Shown: positions 11,526 to 22,938 of the stretch, piece by piece
Numbering within the stretch: position 1 is the first letter of the stretch
How the letters are laid out: each line of letters starts with the position of its first letter
NCBI GenBank assembly: GCA_050084515.1
Contig: CM114272.1
Coordinates: 44,702,001 to 44,766,000 of the forward strand
Direction of reading: 5' to 3'
Source: Blasia pusilla
Taxonomy: Eukaryota > Marchantiophyta > Marchantiopsida > Blasiales
Length of the DNA: 64,000 bases
The notes under the pieces: model-generated
What the model saw: the letters and a program-made list of their open reading frames with translations, nothing else
Databases searched by the model: none
Told to the model about the DNA's origin: nothing
Position numbers and translations under genes: made by a program

Positions 11526-13385
11526 ATGGGGGATCCGGGAGCGGGGAAAGAAGCCTCGTCTCTTGGAAGACCCAACCAGCTAGTTCTTACTGAAGACCAT
11601 CTGATATCTCTAGCTATTCCCCTCAGACAATGGATGAAAGAAGATAACAACAGATTTTCCGCATTGGTGCTAGAAAAGATAGAACAATTAATTAGCCTTG
11701 TCAATAAACAAGTCGCCGAACGGTGCTCCGCCCATGAACGTCAGTTATACTTGGTGATGACCCGATACTTCTGTTTATGGAAGGAAAACCTGGCAGGAAG
11801 ATGAAGAGCACTTGGCACACTTCTGTAGGCTTAGGAAGTAGAAACCTTTAATTTCCCCTCCATGGACCCCTACCTTTTTGCGACCGTGGGTGCGGAAGCA
11901 AGTTTTTGGATCCCAGAAGGGGCTCATGGAAGGCTCCCAGCCCTCTTCCCGAGATCAGGGAGCCGATAGACGGAGTAAGCAACAAGAAGAGCACCCAGCT
12001 TGGAGACCTCCTAGGTTTTCTCCCGGTCTTCGTCTTCGCGCGAAGCCCAAGAGCAAGAAGAGAGACAGGAACAAACTCTCCCCTACGTCCCCTGCTAGTT
12101 CGCAGTCGGACGAAGAGTCAACCTGGGACCCTTTTGGAGAGTCAGGGGACGCGGGGCCACCCCAATCAACTAGAGCGGAGCCGCTGCCACCTCCCTCCCG
12201 AGCCTCAAGCCCAGGACCCAGCAGTAGACCATCCCCCATGGCGAATACTAGGAAAATGCTACTAAGGTACCCCACCTTTGCCGGAGGACGGCGAGATGAT
12301 GTGGACAACTTTGTGCTGGAATTTACCCATGTAGCCAAGGCAAATGGGGAAGGTTCAGAGGAGGACTTTTTGCGAGTCTTTCCGGGCCTGCTCAAGAAGC
12401 AAGCAAGCAAGCGATTGGTACGAGGGTCTCGGAGCGGACGTCACGGAAACATGGAAGAGGGTATTGGAGTCCTTCCTACATGAGTTCCGCGACCTAGAGT
12501 TCGAGGACAGACTTCTTACAAAGCTTCGCGACCTGAAACGGAAAAAGAAGGAAACTCTCCGGGAGCACACACAGAGGTTTTGCAGCCTGGTGAATAAACT
12601 AGAACACACCACTACCTCGCAACTGGTAGATTGGTTCGTGTCAGGACTGTCCAAGGAAATTGACCGGTACTGCTAGCGAGGCCAACGAGATTCCCTCGAA
12701 GCAGTCATTGCCTCCGCAGAGGCTTACGAAGCCTCAGAGAAGTCCCGTAAAACACGAAGACGGCGTCACCAACGCCGAGGTTTGTCGCAAACTAGTGCTT
12801 CGTCAGAGGACGAAGCGTCCTCCACAGACACGGAATCCTCTATGAGGGATACTTCAGAGTCCTTGAACTCGGAACAAGATGTAAAATCTAAACGGAAAGG
12901 AAAAAGCATGCGCCACCACTCTCCCAAGCACCAAAGGAAAACCCGACCCACAAAACACCTTCCCCAGCGGTCTGAAAGTCCAGTAAGGGGGAGAGCAAGG
13001 AAGGCCGGCAAGTCGGCCATGGAAGAGTTGAGTAAGCAAATGGCAGAACTGAAGGTACATCTGGTGGCCCAGAAGGACTCCAGAAGACGGCCAGGTCCGA
13101 TGAGGCCCAACATTTGGCAAGACTGCGGATCCCAAGGGCATACCGCCCAGGAATGCCACATGCAGAGGGATGTACGTTGGATCTAGGAAGATCCCACTAC
13201 CGAAGAGGGGTGGTATGAACCCGATCAGTGGGAAGGGTGCTATGCCATCCAAGCTGTGCCACCACCAGATCCCAGACGAAGTTGGATCACCCGATATGTA
13301 CCTCCAGAATACAGGGAACAGAGACCCCTGAGGAAGATTATGGGCGAGGCGGCCTTCACGCCACCCATTAAAAGGAATTGTTGTT
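11526..13385 (+). pseudogene. Element A gag (interrupted)
   Basis: Leader peptide from ATG 11,526 to 11,804, then frameshifts; the capsid-like part runs 12,238-12,676. It contains YPTFAGGRRDDVDNF, a retrotransposon-gag core ending TTTSQLVDWFVSGL, and one frameshift near 12,415. A TAG follows at 12,674. After that comes a Ser/Glu- and Arg/Lys-rich linker (12,782-13,186) with a damaged knuckle (DCGSQGHTAQEC, first Cys lost), and finally FTPPIKRNC. The frame stops at 13,385, where B's LTR begins, exactly at the next CCHC knuckle. Gag packages element RNA in virus-like particles. Confidence 0.8.
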
Positions 13386-14578
13386 TGTGATACCCACAAT
13401 TTTGTACTCTTGAAGAATATATCTTTTTATTCAACGAAGACTCTTGTATATTATGATTTTGATTATGATTATTTATTATTATGAAGAAGGATAAGTGAAT
13501 CACCAAGCTCCTAAGACAAGGCAGAGAGATGGAAGATCAAGGATTTGCCTTAGAGGAGAATCAAAAGCCGTAAAGAAGTATAAAGGATCAACGCGAAGCT
13601 TAGCGAAGCTTAACAAAGCCTAATGAAGCTCAACGAAGCTCTGTATACGAAGTACCTCGCTCTTAAGCGAAGCACAAAGAGCGAAGCACGAAGAACGAAG
13701 CAAGAAGAGAATGAAGAATGAAGAACTTCGTCCTCCGGAAATTTAGCGCAGCAAAGCTCAGCATGATTGTGATTCGAACCGACACATAGTTTAAACAATT
13801 AGACTAGGAAAGGGCGCGACCCTTTGTATCAAATTGGTAGTTAGAACAGTTTTGTACTGCGTATTCACAGGGATCATAGGAAAAATAACGCACACCATAG
13901 ATCTAGGTAGTTACAGATATTGAAGAGACACCAACTTCATCAAGAACGCTTCGGATCATAGAAACGCTCCTACTCTCGAGAATATTTAAGAAACAAGACA
14001 GAAGCTATCATTATCATTCGCTCATGAAGTCCTTATCTTCAGAGGAATGGTCCGAGCAAGAGAGTTGTACCCTCTCGAGCTTGTATATATACTTTGAAGT
14101 GTTCCAATTCTTGATGGAGTAGTAAAGCATTCATTCATTCATTCTGATGTGCGATGCTTATGTCTGAATATTCTTTTTGGGTCTGCCGAGTGAAGAGTGA
14201 ATCACGCGAACCTTTCTCATCAATGGAATAATCAACATAGAGTTGTATGAAATCTGTTTGAGAGTAACCTGCCCGACGGATTGAGTTCGAAAGTAGGAGA
14301 AGCCAACTTTATTCTTGAGGTCTCTGTGAGCTTCCGAGATGTCGAGAGAACCAATTGCTCGAGCGTACATTTTCAATTCCACTCGAGAGAATTGAAGAAG
14401 AAAACATAGGTACTAAAAGGATCGGAAGATGTTCTTTGGAATACTACATTTGAATTACATAATCAATTACACTTTTACAACATAATCATCACTTTATACT
14501 CTCTTTTCATCCAACAATGATCCTCTTGGGATTGAACTCTACAATTGATCAGTAAATAAGAAACACTTAGACATTACA
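13386..14578 (+). repeat. Element B 5' LTR (1,193 bp)
   Basis: Starts TGTGATACCC and ends GACATTACA. It has a GAAGC-rich cluster (13,595-13,740) and a TGTATATATACT TATA-like motif near 14,085. Near-identical to 22,939-24,135; also close to the minus-strand LTR of element D. Confidence 0.92.
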
Positions 14579-14594
14579 TATAGTCGAAGACTTT

Positions 14595-14612
14595 TGGCGC
14601 CCTCTTGCCGGG
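14595..14612 (+). other. Primer-binding site (element B)
   Basis: TGGCGCCCTCTTGCCGGG, a tRNA-Asp-type site with more mismatches than in A, lying 16 bases after the LTR end. Confidence 0.65.
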
Positions 14613-15342
14613 ATCATATCCTTGGTCGAGAAGGAGAGAAAGACCCATGGGGAAGCAGGAACGGAGAAAGAAGCTTCGCCCTAGACGACCCCACATTCTA
14701 GTTCTTACTAAAGACCATCGGCTAGCTCTAGCGACCCCGTAAGACAATGTATGCTTGAAGATAACAAGATATTTGTTGCATTGGTGCTAGAGAAGATAGA
14801 CCAACTAATTAGAATGGTCAAAGAACTTATCGCCGAACGATGCTTCGCCCATGGATGATAGTTGTACTTGGTGAAAACCCGGTTTGTCTATGGGAGGAAA
14901 AACTGGCAGAAGCGAGGAGCACCAGGCACCCTCCTCGTAGATGTAAAAGAATCAGTGAGTTAACCTCCCTCCATGGACCCTTACCCTATCGCCACCGTGG
15001 GGGTGAACGCAAGTTGCCAAATCCCCCAAGAGACTTATGGAAGGCTCTCAGCCCTCTTCGCGAGAGCAACGAGCCGATCGGCGCAGTAAGCCGCAGGAAT
15101 AGCAACCGGCTTGGAGACCGCCTGGTTCGTCTCCGAGTCTTCGTCCTCGTCCGAAGGCGAAGAGCAAGAAGAAAGAAAGGGACAAATTCTCCACTACGTC
15201 CCCTTCCAGTTCGCAGTCGGACGAAGAGTCGTCCTGGGACCCCTTTGGGGAGTCAGGGAGCGAGGAGCCGATCAGAGCACCACGGGCGGCACCTTTACCT
15301 CCTCCCTCTCGAGCATCAAGCCCGGGAGCCAGCAGGAGAGCA

Positions 15343-17186
15343 GTGCCCATGGCCAACACTGGAAAAACTCTGGTAAGGTACCCCACCTTTGCTGGGGAAC
15401 GACGAGACGATGTGGATAACTTTGTTCTTGAATTCACCCATGTCGCAAAAGCCAACGGGGAAGGGGCAAAGGAGGATTTGTTACGAGTCTTTCCAGGCCT
15501 GCTCAAGAAGCGAGCAAGCCAGTGGTACAAAGGTCTCGGAGCAGAAGTCACGGAAACTTGGAAAAGGGTCTTGGAATCCTTCCTACATGAGTTCCGCGAC
15601 TTGGAGTTTGAGGACAAGCTTCTTACAAAGCTTCGCGACCTGAAGCGAAGAAAGAAGGAGACCCTCCGGGAATATACTCAAAGGTTCCGGAGCCTTGTGA
15701 ATAAGCTAGAACACACGACTACCTTCCAATTGGTAGATTGGTTTGTGTCCGGCTTGTCCAAAGAAATGGATCGGTATTTCCAGAGAGGCCAACGGGATTC
15801 CCTGGAGGCGGTCATAGCCTCTGCTGAGGCGTATGAAGCCTCAGAAAAGTCCCGCCGAACATGAAGACGGCGTCACCAACGGAGAGGGGCGTCGCAGACT
15901 AGTGCTTCGTCCAAGACGGCGCCCTCCTGAACACGGAATCCTCTCTGAGGATTGTCCGAGTCCTCGGACTCGGAGCAGTGGTAAAAGCTAAAAGGAAAGG
16001 GAAGAGCAGCATCATCGCTCCCCAAGCACTGCATCAAAACCCGACCAAGCACCAAGCGCCGTCCTCGTGGTCGGAAAGTCCAAGAAGAGGGACGGCAAGG
16101 AAGGCCGGCAAGTCGGCCATGGAGGAACTCGAGTAAACAAATGGTTGAGTTGAAGGTACATCTGGCGCCCGAATGACCCGAGAAGACGACCCGGGCTGAT
16201 GAGGCCCAACATTTGGTGTAGTAGTTGGAACCAGGGGCATACTTGCACAAGAATGCCCTACTCGAGGGGATCTACGGTGGGTCCAGAAGAGGCCCCTATT
16301 GAAGAAGGATGGTATGAACCAGAAGTGGGAAGGGTGCTATGCCGCCCAGCGGTGCCACCCCAAACCCCTAGGGAGAAGCCGGATCACGCTGTATGTACCT
16401 CCGGAATACGGAGAACAGAGACCCCAGAGACAGATTATGGGTGCGGCGGCCTTCACGCCACCAATCAAAAGAAATTGTTGTTATAACTGCGGCACAGTAG
16501 ACCATTGGGCCAATAATTGCCCAAACCCAAAGCGACCAGTGGGACTCAATCCCTTATGCGGGAACTGCAAGAAGGGCGGGCACACTGCCGTGGAATGCCC
16601 AGAGCCCAAAGTCCCACGTTTGTTGGTCAGATATGTAAATACTCCAACGGCTCAACCAGAGCCCAAAAACGATGTAAATGTACAACTGGTCCGGGTGGAA
16701 GAAGTAGTGTCCCCGAGACCAAAGCGAGTCACCATCAGTGAGGAAGACTCGACCGAAGGGGCCAACGAGGAATCATCGGACTGGCCCAAAGAATTCCAAG
16801 AAACTGTGTTGGCGGTCACCACGAGGTCGAAGAGTCAGACCGCGGGGACCCCAAAGGTAAAGAAGGGTGCTTCGTCTTCGCGCAAAGCTAGGGAGCCCAA
16901 GAACAAAGCTGTGAACACCTTACGTGCCGGGAAGGCCATCCTCAAAGGCGATGTGGACCCGGCCTTTGACCGAAGTCATCCGAAATACTTCCATCAGGAT
17001 GTGGAGGACCAGGTCCGTGCTCAAGTTTGTGAGGCCCAGGAACCAGAGGGGAAACAGACCCTAGAGAAGAAAAAGGCCAAACCAAGTACGACAGTCCAAG
17101 CCATGGCGACATCACCACTGGTCCTAGAACCTTACGATTTACTGAGGGACTTGGCGTCAACCCCGACCAACATAACCCTGCTATAG
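15343..17186 (+). pseudogene. Element B gag with two CCHC zinc knuckles
   Basis: The capsid-like region is open from 15,343 to 15,864 (YPTFAGERRDDVDNF through VDWFVSGLSKEMDRY), followed by a degraded Arg-rich linker and a second open segment, 16,299-17,186. The latter has YNCGTVDHWANNC and GNCKKGGHTAVEC, both C-x2-C-x4-H-x4-C nucleic-acid-binding knuckles, then an acidic/basic hinge leading to the protease. The N-terminal part upstream (about 15,000-15,340) is frameshifted; the same segment is open in element D. Frameshifts near 15,880-16,290 break the frame. Confidence 0.85.
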
Positions 17187-17307
17187 TTGCTAATGGATAA
17201 CCCAGTATACGGAAAAATCTTACAGCAGTGGAAAATCAGCCGCAAAAGACCCAGGAAGGCGGCGAAGCATCTGCCAGTGGTGGATCTTCCGTCTCGAAGT
17301 AGAAGAC

Positions 17308-17700
17308 TTGGGAGCCCCAGAAGTGGAGGTGGAGATTGAGGGCCATACTATTAAGAAGGTCCCCATTGATTCCAGAAGCGGAATCAATATTATGACGGAG
17401 CAAACAGCTCGGGCCCTAGGGTACACGGTGTACGAGCCCATATACAAGTATTTGTGGTTTGCGGATCAATCCCGGAAGAGACCCCTCGGACAGCTCACGC
17501 AAATTCCGACCATGCTCGGGGGGGTGTTGTTTCTGTTGGACTACTTAGTCTTGCAGCCCCTGACTGCGACGGGCTATCCTTTCCTATCGGAAGACCCTGG
17601 CTGTATGGCACGAGGGTGACTACAGATTGGAAAAGGCGACGTTTCACGTTCCAGGCGCCGAATCAGGTCTCGAAGCGGCTCATCAAGCTGTCCTGGGAAT
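17308..17700 (+). pseudogene. Element B aspartic protease (active site changed)
   Basis: A retropepsin-like domain: VEIEGHTIKKVPIDSRSGIN, then ARALGYTVYEP. The catalytic Asp-Ser-Gly triplet reads Asp-Ser-Arg here, while element D has Asp-Ser-Gly at the same place. A single G-to-A change (GGA to AGA) explains it and would abolish polyprotein cleavage. The flap and C-terminal part (17,454-17,705) continue in a shifted frame. Confidence 0.8.
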
Positions 17701-17900
17701 CTTGACCACCCCAAGGAGAGACGCCACCGACTGACGACGGCTATACGTCAGATCAAGACAACACCACCGCTACTGAGTCCTCGTCCAATGTATATTATTT
17801 AGAATGTTATGAAATAGACGAGGAGGCGGTACCCTCCAAGCCAAGGTCGACTCGAGAGGAAGAGAAGCTAGGTCATAGCACCTTCCACTTTACAGAAAAC

Positions 17901-18860
17901 ATGGTTCACGAGCAGGACTACGTCCAGGTCAATATTGCAGATCAAAAGTCTCTACGCCTTTTGGCGGATTTGTCTCCCACCACACTTATAAAATATAAAA
18001 GACTACTGTTTGAGTATTTGGATGTCTTTGCATACTCCATGGATGAAATGACAGGCATTCCCGCACAATATGGTGAACACCGAATTGATCTTAAAGAAGG
18101 GGCGGTCCCGGTACGAATGCGACAATATCGACTGAATCCAAAGTACTCATTGTTAGTCAAGGACGAGATCGATCAACGTCTCGAGGCAGGAATAATCTAT
18201 CCATTGTTAAGCAGCGAGTGGGTGTCGCCCATCGTAATTGTGCCTAAAAAACAAACGGGAAAAATCCGAGTGTGCCAGGACTATCGGAAATTAAATGCGG
18301 CCACCTTAAAAGACCACCATCCTCTACCTTTCACTGACAGTATTTTGGATAAAGTGGCCGGGCACGAGCGTTATACTTTCTTGGACGGATATTCGGGGTA
18401 CAACCAGGTATTCATACGAGAAAAGGATCGTCCGCTCACAACGTTCACTACGGACTGGGGAACTTTTGCATATCGCGTAATGCCTTTTGGGTTGTGCAAT
18501 GCCCAAGCTACTTTCCAACGGATGATGATCTCCATCTTCCACGAGTATCTTCGGAAGTTTGTGGAAATCTTTTTAGACGATTTTTGTATCTTTAGCACGG
18601 AGGCCGAACATCTGGAAAAGTTAGAGTTAACACTCGCACGCAATCGCGAAGTGCATTTGTCCCTTCATCCGGACAAATCATATATCGCTATGAAACAAGG
18701 AATTCTGTTGGGACGCCGAGTGTCGGCACAAGGAATTGAGGTCGACAAGGCCAAGGTGGATATTATTGTCGCATTGGAACCACCCACTAATCTTCGGGAA
18801 TTGAGAGGATTCTTGGGACATGTCGAGTACTATCGACGGTTTATTAAAGATTACGCGTAA
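17901..18860 (+). CDS. Element B reverse transcriptase domain
   Basis: A 319-codon open frame holding a complete Ty3/gypsy RT: VFAYSMDEMTGIP at the start, IVPKKQTGKIRVCQDYRKLN, FLDGYSGYNQ, FAYRVMPFGLCNAQATFQR, and the catalytic box FLDDF at about 18,571-18,585 in place of the usual YVDD. It ends with LRGFLGHVEYYRRFIKDYA at a stop codon (18,858). The DGYSGYNQ and PFGLCNA spellings are those of the plant non-chromovirus Athila/Tat group. It is the best-preserved enzyme in the window, but isolated from protease and RNase H by stops. Confidence 0.9.
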   Translation: MVHEQDYVQVNIADQKSLRLLADLSPTTLIKYKRLLFEYLDVFAYSMDEMTGIPAQYGEHRIDLKEGAVPVRMRQYRLNPKYSLLVKDEIDQRLEAGIIYPLLSSEWVSPIVIVPKKQTGKIRVCQDYRKLNAATLKDHHPLPFTDSILDKVAGHERYTFLDGYSGYNQVFIREKDRPLTTFTTDWGTFAYRVMPFGLCNAQATFQRMMISIFHEYLRKFVEIFLDDFCIFSTEAEHLEKLELTLARNREVHLSLHPDKSYIAMKQGILLGRRVSAQGIEVDKAKVDIIVALEPPTNLRELRGFLGHVEYYRRFIKDYA

Positions 18861-20320
18861 AAGCGGCGCTCTTATTGCATTACTTAAGAAGACCACCAAA
18901 TGGGAGTGGACACCGGGCAAGCGTGCCAAGTGGCATTCGACACCTTAAAAGACGATTGCAAAAGGCTCTTGTACTTTGGTCCCGATTGGACCAAACCTTC
19001 CACGTATATGTGGACACGTCCTCATTTGCCATTGAGTAGTGCTTAGCCAATTGGATGAGCACAAACATGATTTTCCAATTTACTACGCCGGCCGACAACC
19101 ATCGGCAGAGCGCAAAATATACAACCACCGAATGAGAGGCGTTAGGCATGGTCTTCTCGTGTAAAAAGTTCCGACACTATTTATTAGGGTACGAATTTGT
19201 CTTTCATGTGGATCATTTTGCACTCAGACCCTTAATGGTGAAAGCCGACCTGTCAGAACGCATTGCACGGTGGATCTTGTTGCTACAAGAATTCACATTC
19301 GATGTGGTGACCGGTGCCGGAAAGGTGCATACCAATGCCGATTTTCTTTCCCGGTTGAGGATGACAAACGCGGACCTCACCCAATCTGTCGATGATACCT
19401 TTCCCGATGAGGATCTGCTCCAGATAACAGAGGAACGGTTGAGCCAGTCTTCTTATGAGGATATTCTGCGGTTTCTAATGACTCTACGACTTCCTGCCCC
19501 GATGACAGCGGAAGAACGCGCAGTTTTTTTACATCGGATAGGCCCATATGAGATCTGTCAAGGGGTCTTATTCAAATTAGGTGCTGATGAAGAGCATCGA
19601 CGATGCTTGGAAGCTGAAGAGGTTCCCCAGGTCATCAGAGCCCTGCATATGGCTGATTTTGGTGGACACTTTGCGGTAAGAAATACCGTTAAGAAAATTT
19701 TGGCCGCACGTTATTGGTGGCCGACTATGTACAAAGACGTAGGTAATTTTATTCGGAGTTGTGATGCGTGTCAAAGGGCAGGTCGACCCACGGCGACTAC
19801 GCGGTGGCCTTTGGTCCCCATCATGCCCCTAGCTCCTTTTGAAAAATGGGGCATTGACTTCGTGGGCCCTATCTCCCCGGCCACTCGCCAAACCCGGCAG
19901 AAGTATATTCTTATCGCCACCGACTATTGTACTAAGATGGTCGGGCGGTAGCCACGCCGAAAGATGACAAGTGAAGCAAAGGCCAAGTTTTTATACGAGA
20001 TGATTATCACGCTGCGTTATGGTGTCCGTTGGAACTAGTAAGTGACCGGGCACGCACTTCCTGAACTGCACTATTGAGTCTCTCACTTCCCACTTTCTCA
20101 TTAAGCATCGAAAACCACTCCCTACAACCCTAAAGCCAATGGGTTGACGGAAAATCGAAGGGCCTCATTTGCGAATATTGAATCGGTAACATATTCCTAT
20201 GATTGGGACACAAAAATTGCCCGGCATTATGGGCGTCAAACAAAGCTGAGAAGGTGACGACAAAATACACCGGTTCTTCCGACTTATGGCGTACATCCCT
20301 TAACACCTATTCAATGGGCG
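18861..20320 (+). pseudogene. Element B RNase H and integrase
   Basis: RNase H (18,861-19,380) is broken by several stops; its end reads MVFSCKKFRHYLLGYEF and NADFLSRL in the open frame 19,148-19,951. The same frame holds the integrase HHCC zinc domain (HMADFGGHFAVRN through CDACQ, 19,640-19,780) and the first catalytic Asp (KWGIDFVGP). After 19,951 small deletions shift the frame and the second Asp and the Glu region are degraded. Element A (31,065-31,547) preserves that part. Confidence 0.8.
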
Positions 20321-20707
20321 TTGCCCACTTATCGGGTATTGAGGGAACAAGAACGGAGGTGGGGCGCGGTTATTGAACACAGGAATGAGACCCTAGTGGA
20401 GTTGGAAGAGGCACGCATGCTCGCGTTACGCCGGACAGCCCAAGTGCAAAAAGAACGTAAGAAACGTTATGATCGACATCTCCGGCCACAATCTATCAAT
20501 GTTGGAGACTTAGTGCTACTGTATGATAACCGGCGACTTAAGTTCCCCGGAAAATTAAAATTAAATTGGATGGGACCCTACCGAGTATTGGCCATCTATG
20601 ATAATGGATCCCTCCAGTTAGAAACCTTACAGGGAGAATCCCTGCCCACGCGAGTCAATGGCATGCATGTGCGCCGGTATTATGAGCCCGAACCTGAGGA
20701 TAACTGA
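20321..20707 (+). pseudogene. Element B integrase C-terminal domain
   Basis: A 128-codon open segment starting at PTYRVLREQERRW and containing the GPY/F-like block WMGPYRVLAIYDNGSLQLE, ending RRYYEPEPEDN followed by TGA. This beta-barrel region follows the integrase core and binds DNA. No chromodomain follows, consistent with the Athila/Tat group. Confidence 0.8.
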
Positions 20708-20734
20708 AACAGGAGGAAGGGGGTAGGCGAACGC

Positions 20735-20860
20735 CTCGTGCTTCGCGAAGCAGCGAAGCACCGAAGTTCAAGACACACCGTGCTTTGCGAAGCAGCGAAG
20801 CATCGAGGTTCCACACCTCCCATGCTTCGCGAAGCAGCGAAGCGCAGGAAGTGAGGGAGG
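20735..20860 (+). repeat. GCGAAGCAGCGAAGC tandem units between pol and ORF3
   Basis: Three units of about 45 bases, each with CTTCGCGAAGCAGCGAAGC or close, itself partly palindromic. The corresponding interval in element D has expanded to about 15 units (40,430-41,050). Confidence 0.75.
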
Positions 20861-20941
20861 GGGAGCGTGGCAAAGACGTGAAGTGCCCACCTTCTTGTTA
20901 CAGCCCCGGCGCCACGACCAAGAACGGATAGGGGGAGCGGA

Positions 20942-20949
20942 CTATAAGA
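20942..20949 (+). promoter_or_regulatory. TATA-like box upstream of ORF3 (element B)
   Basis: CTATAAGA lies 37 bases before the ORF3 ATG (20,980). The equivalent site is CTATAAAAG in A (32,227) and CTATAAGAG on the minus strand in D (about 40,302). This suggests an internal promoter, although a splice acceptor serving the same ORF is an alternative. Confidence 0.4.
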
Positions 20950-20979
20950 GCAGTCCGGCGTAACCAAGCGGGTATTTTC

Positions 20980-22863
20980 ATGGACAGGATCACCACGAAG
21001 TTGCGTAGCAGGCCAAAGCGGGGTGTCCATCGAGATCAACCTAGCAACATGCCTCGCGAAGACTCCACACCCATTGTGCGAAGCGCGGCGATGCCGATGG
21101 TCAAGCTGTCACCGGAGCTAATCGAAGCATTGGAGGAGCGATCGTTGGCAACTTTCTTTCAAGCCAACTGGACCTTGACATCCGGAGAACTCTTGGGCGA
21201 GCTTTGCTCTGCGTCTGCCGTCGCCAAGTTTCGAAAGAAGGGTCTTCGGTATCGAGCTCAGCCCCAACACTAGACGGTGGATGACTGGAGAGCAACTTAT
21301 CTGCTCCCGGCTGCGCCAGAGTACGAGTATGACACGGAGTTGCTAGTAAAGCATGAAGATCTTTTATCACTCGGCTGTGTCACCACTGAGCGCCTGGGCA
21401 GGAACGGCTACAAGGCTACGTCACTCTCTCCGCCCGTCTTTGGTCAGTTTTGCAAACATTTGATGACCCTATTTTATCCCGCTCGTTCTTACTATCTGAC
21501 GAACAAGCTCTTGAAGATGTGCTACATCATCTGGAATCAACACCTGGACCCCGAAGCCCCAGGAGTCGACTTTGCTGCTTTTGTGGACGGCCACGTACGA
21601 GGAATGGTGGACGTGCTTCATCCAAGCACGAAGTCCTTCCTATTTCCTTTCTTGATCCATCTTTATATTCACAAGCAGGAATTAACAGCGGAGGAGGCGT
21701 TAGATTGGTCGCAAGTGACCCCCGTCCGACTACCACGGAAAGGCGCAACTAGTACCATGGGTAGCCACAAAGTCCCCACGCCCTCCGAAGCACCTCAACA
21801 ACATCCTCATACTTCGGCTTTGAAGAAAGACGAAGATACCAACGAAATGCCTCGGCCAAAGCGAGGCCGGGTCAATTTTGAAACACCCTCGGCCCCAGAA
21901 CCCGTCAATCAGGAGGATTCCGACGAGACCCCGCGGGCAAGGGATCATCAACCCACACTTCGTCTCATGTCGCAGACGGCAGACGACACGATGTGGTTCT
22001 TGCAATTAGCAGTTCCCGTCATGAACCAACTCCAGCATGTTCTTCACCTAGATGATACAGCGTCCGTGGACGATTATTTAGAAGGCCTGAACGACCTCAA
22101 CTGTAGAGCCCAAGCTTCGTCATACCACAAAGTACAGCGTCGAGTAGCAGAAATGAATCTGCAATTACGGGATCCGGAACTCGAAGACACGAAGACCACG
22201 CTTCGCAAAGCTCAAAGCGACTTGGTCCAGTGTCAGTACAAAGCACGTAACGCACGCCAATGGGAAAGTTTGGCGATTAACCTCGAATGTGGGGCGGATC
22301 AGTTAGCTTCGCAAATCAAGGAAGCTTCGCACCTCATTGACAAGTATCGGCATCAAATACGGCGTGTTCACACCGAATTCAAGAAGTTGGCGATCCAGCA
22401 TGCTGAGGCTTCGAAGTTGCTTCAAGAACATCAAGAAGCAAACAAAGACTTACTAGCGCAGTGGTCGGAGGCTACCGGGAGGATCGCAGTCTTGGAAGCA
22501 GAGCAGAAGCTACTCAACGAAGCCCCGATGGACCCGGAAGATGTCAAAGAGCTGGTCGACGAAGCAAGCAAGAATTTTGAAGAGCAGATGAACGAGGAAA
22601 TCGACTACATCAACAAACATTGGAAACGCCAATTCGACAATCATACCAAGTCTCTTCCAGAAGTAGTACCCACTCTTTCACTTACTCTTGAAGAATTACC
22701 AGCATTCACTCCATCTGATGTCTTAGTCCAGAATGAAGTCCTAGGGAGTAACTTAGTTGTTAACAAGTCCCGAGAAAGAATGCGAAGTCATACCCCTAAC
22801 ATTATTAACAAACCTTCTACGATTCACGGCCGTTTTGTGCCTACCCCTGAATTTGATAGTTAA
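20980..22863 (+). pseudogene. Element B third ORF (coiled-coil protein, unknown function)
   Basis: About 627 codons between integrase and 3' LTR in the sense direction, interrupted by one TAG at 21,271 (TGG in element A). The N-terminal third is globular (TFFQANWTLTSGELLGEL; SPPVFGQFCKHLMTLFYP; FLIHLYIHKQELT). A Pro/Lys-rich linker follows (MPRPKRGRVNFETP). Then comes a long heptad-like coiled coil (about residues 380-560), ending in an acidic tail. No signal peptide or membrane segment is seen, so an env-like entry protein is unlikely. Athila/Tat elements often carry an extra ORF here; this one matches no family I can name. ATG chosen because it follows a conserved ATTTTC in A, B and D. Confidence 0.75.
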
Positions 22864-22922
22864 GACGAAACTTTTATAGAGATAGGAGACACATCATGAA
22901 GTGTTCGCCGGGGTGGCTCACA

Positions 22923-22938
22923 TTTGAGGGAGGGGGTA
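22923..22938 (+). other. Polypurine tract (element B)
   Basis: TTTGAGGGAGGGGGTA directly abuts the 3' LTR and would prime plus-strand DNA synthesis. Confidence 0.85.

Noticed and set aside
12854-13399. Antisense ORFs over gag (also 11,955-12,410 and 15,048-15,617)
   Set aside because: They are shadows of the real sense gag, kept open by its codon bias.
20980-22863. Family-1 ORF3 as an envelope-type protein
   Set aside because: No signal peptide, no transmembrane segment and no Cys-rich ectodomain are visible.
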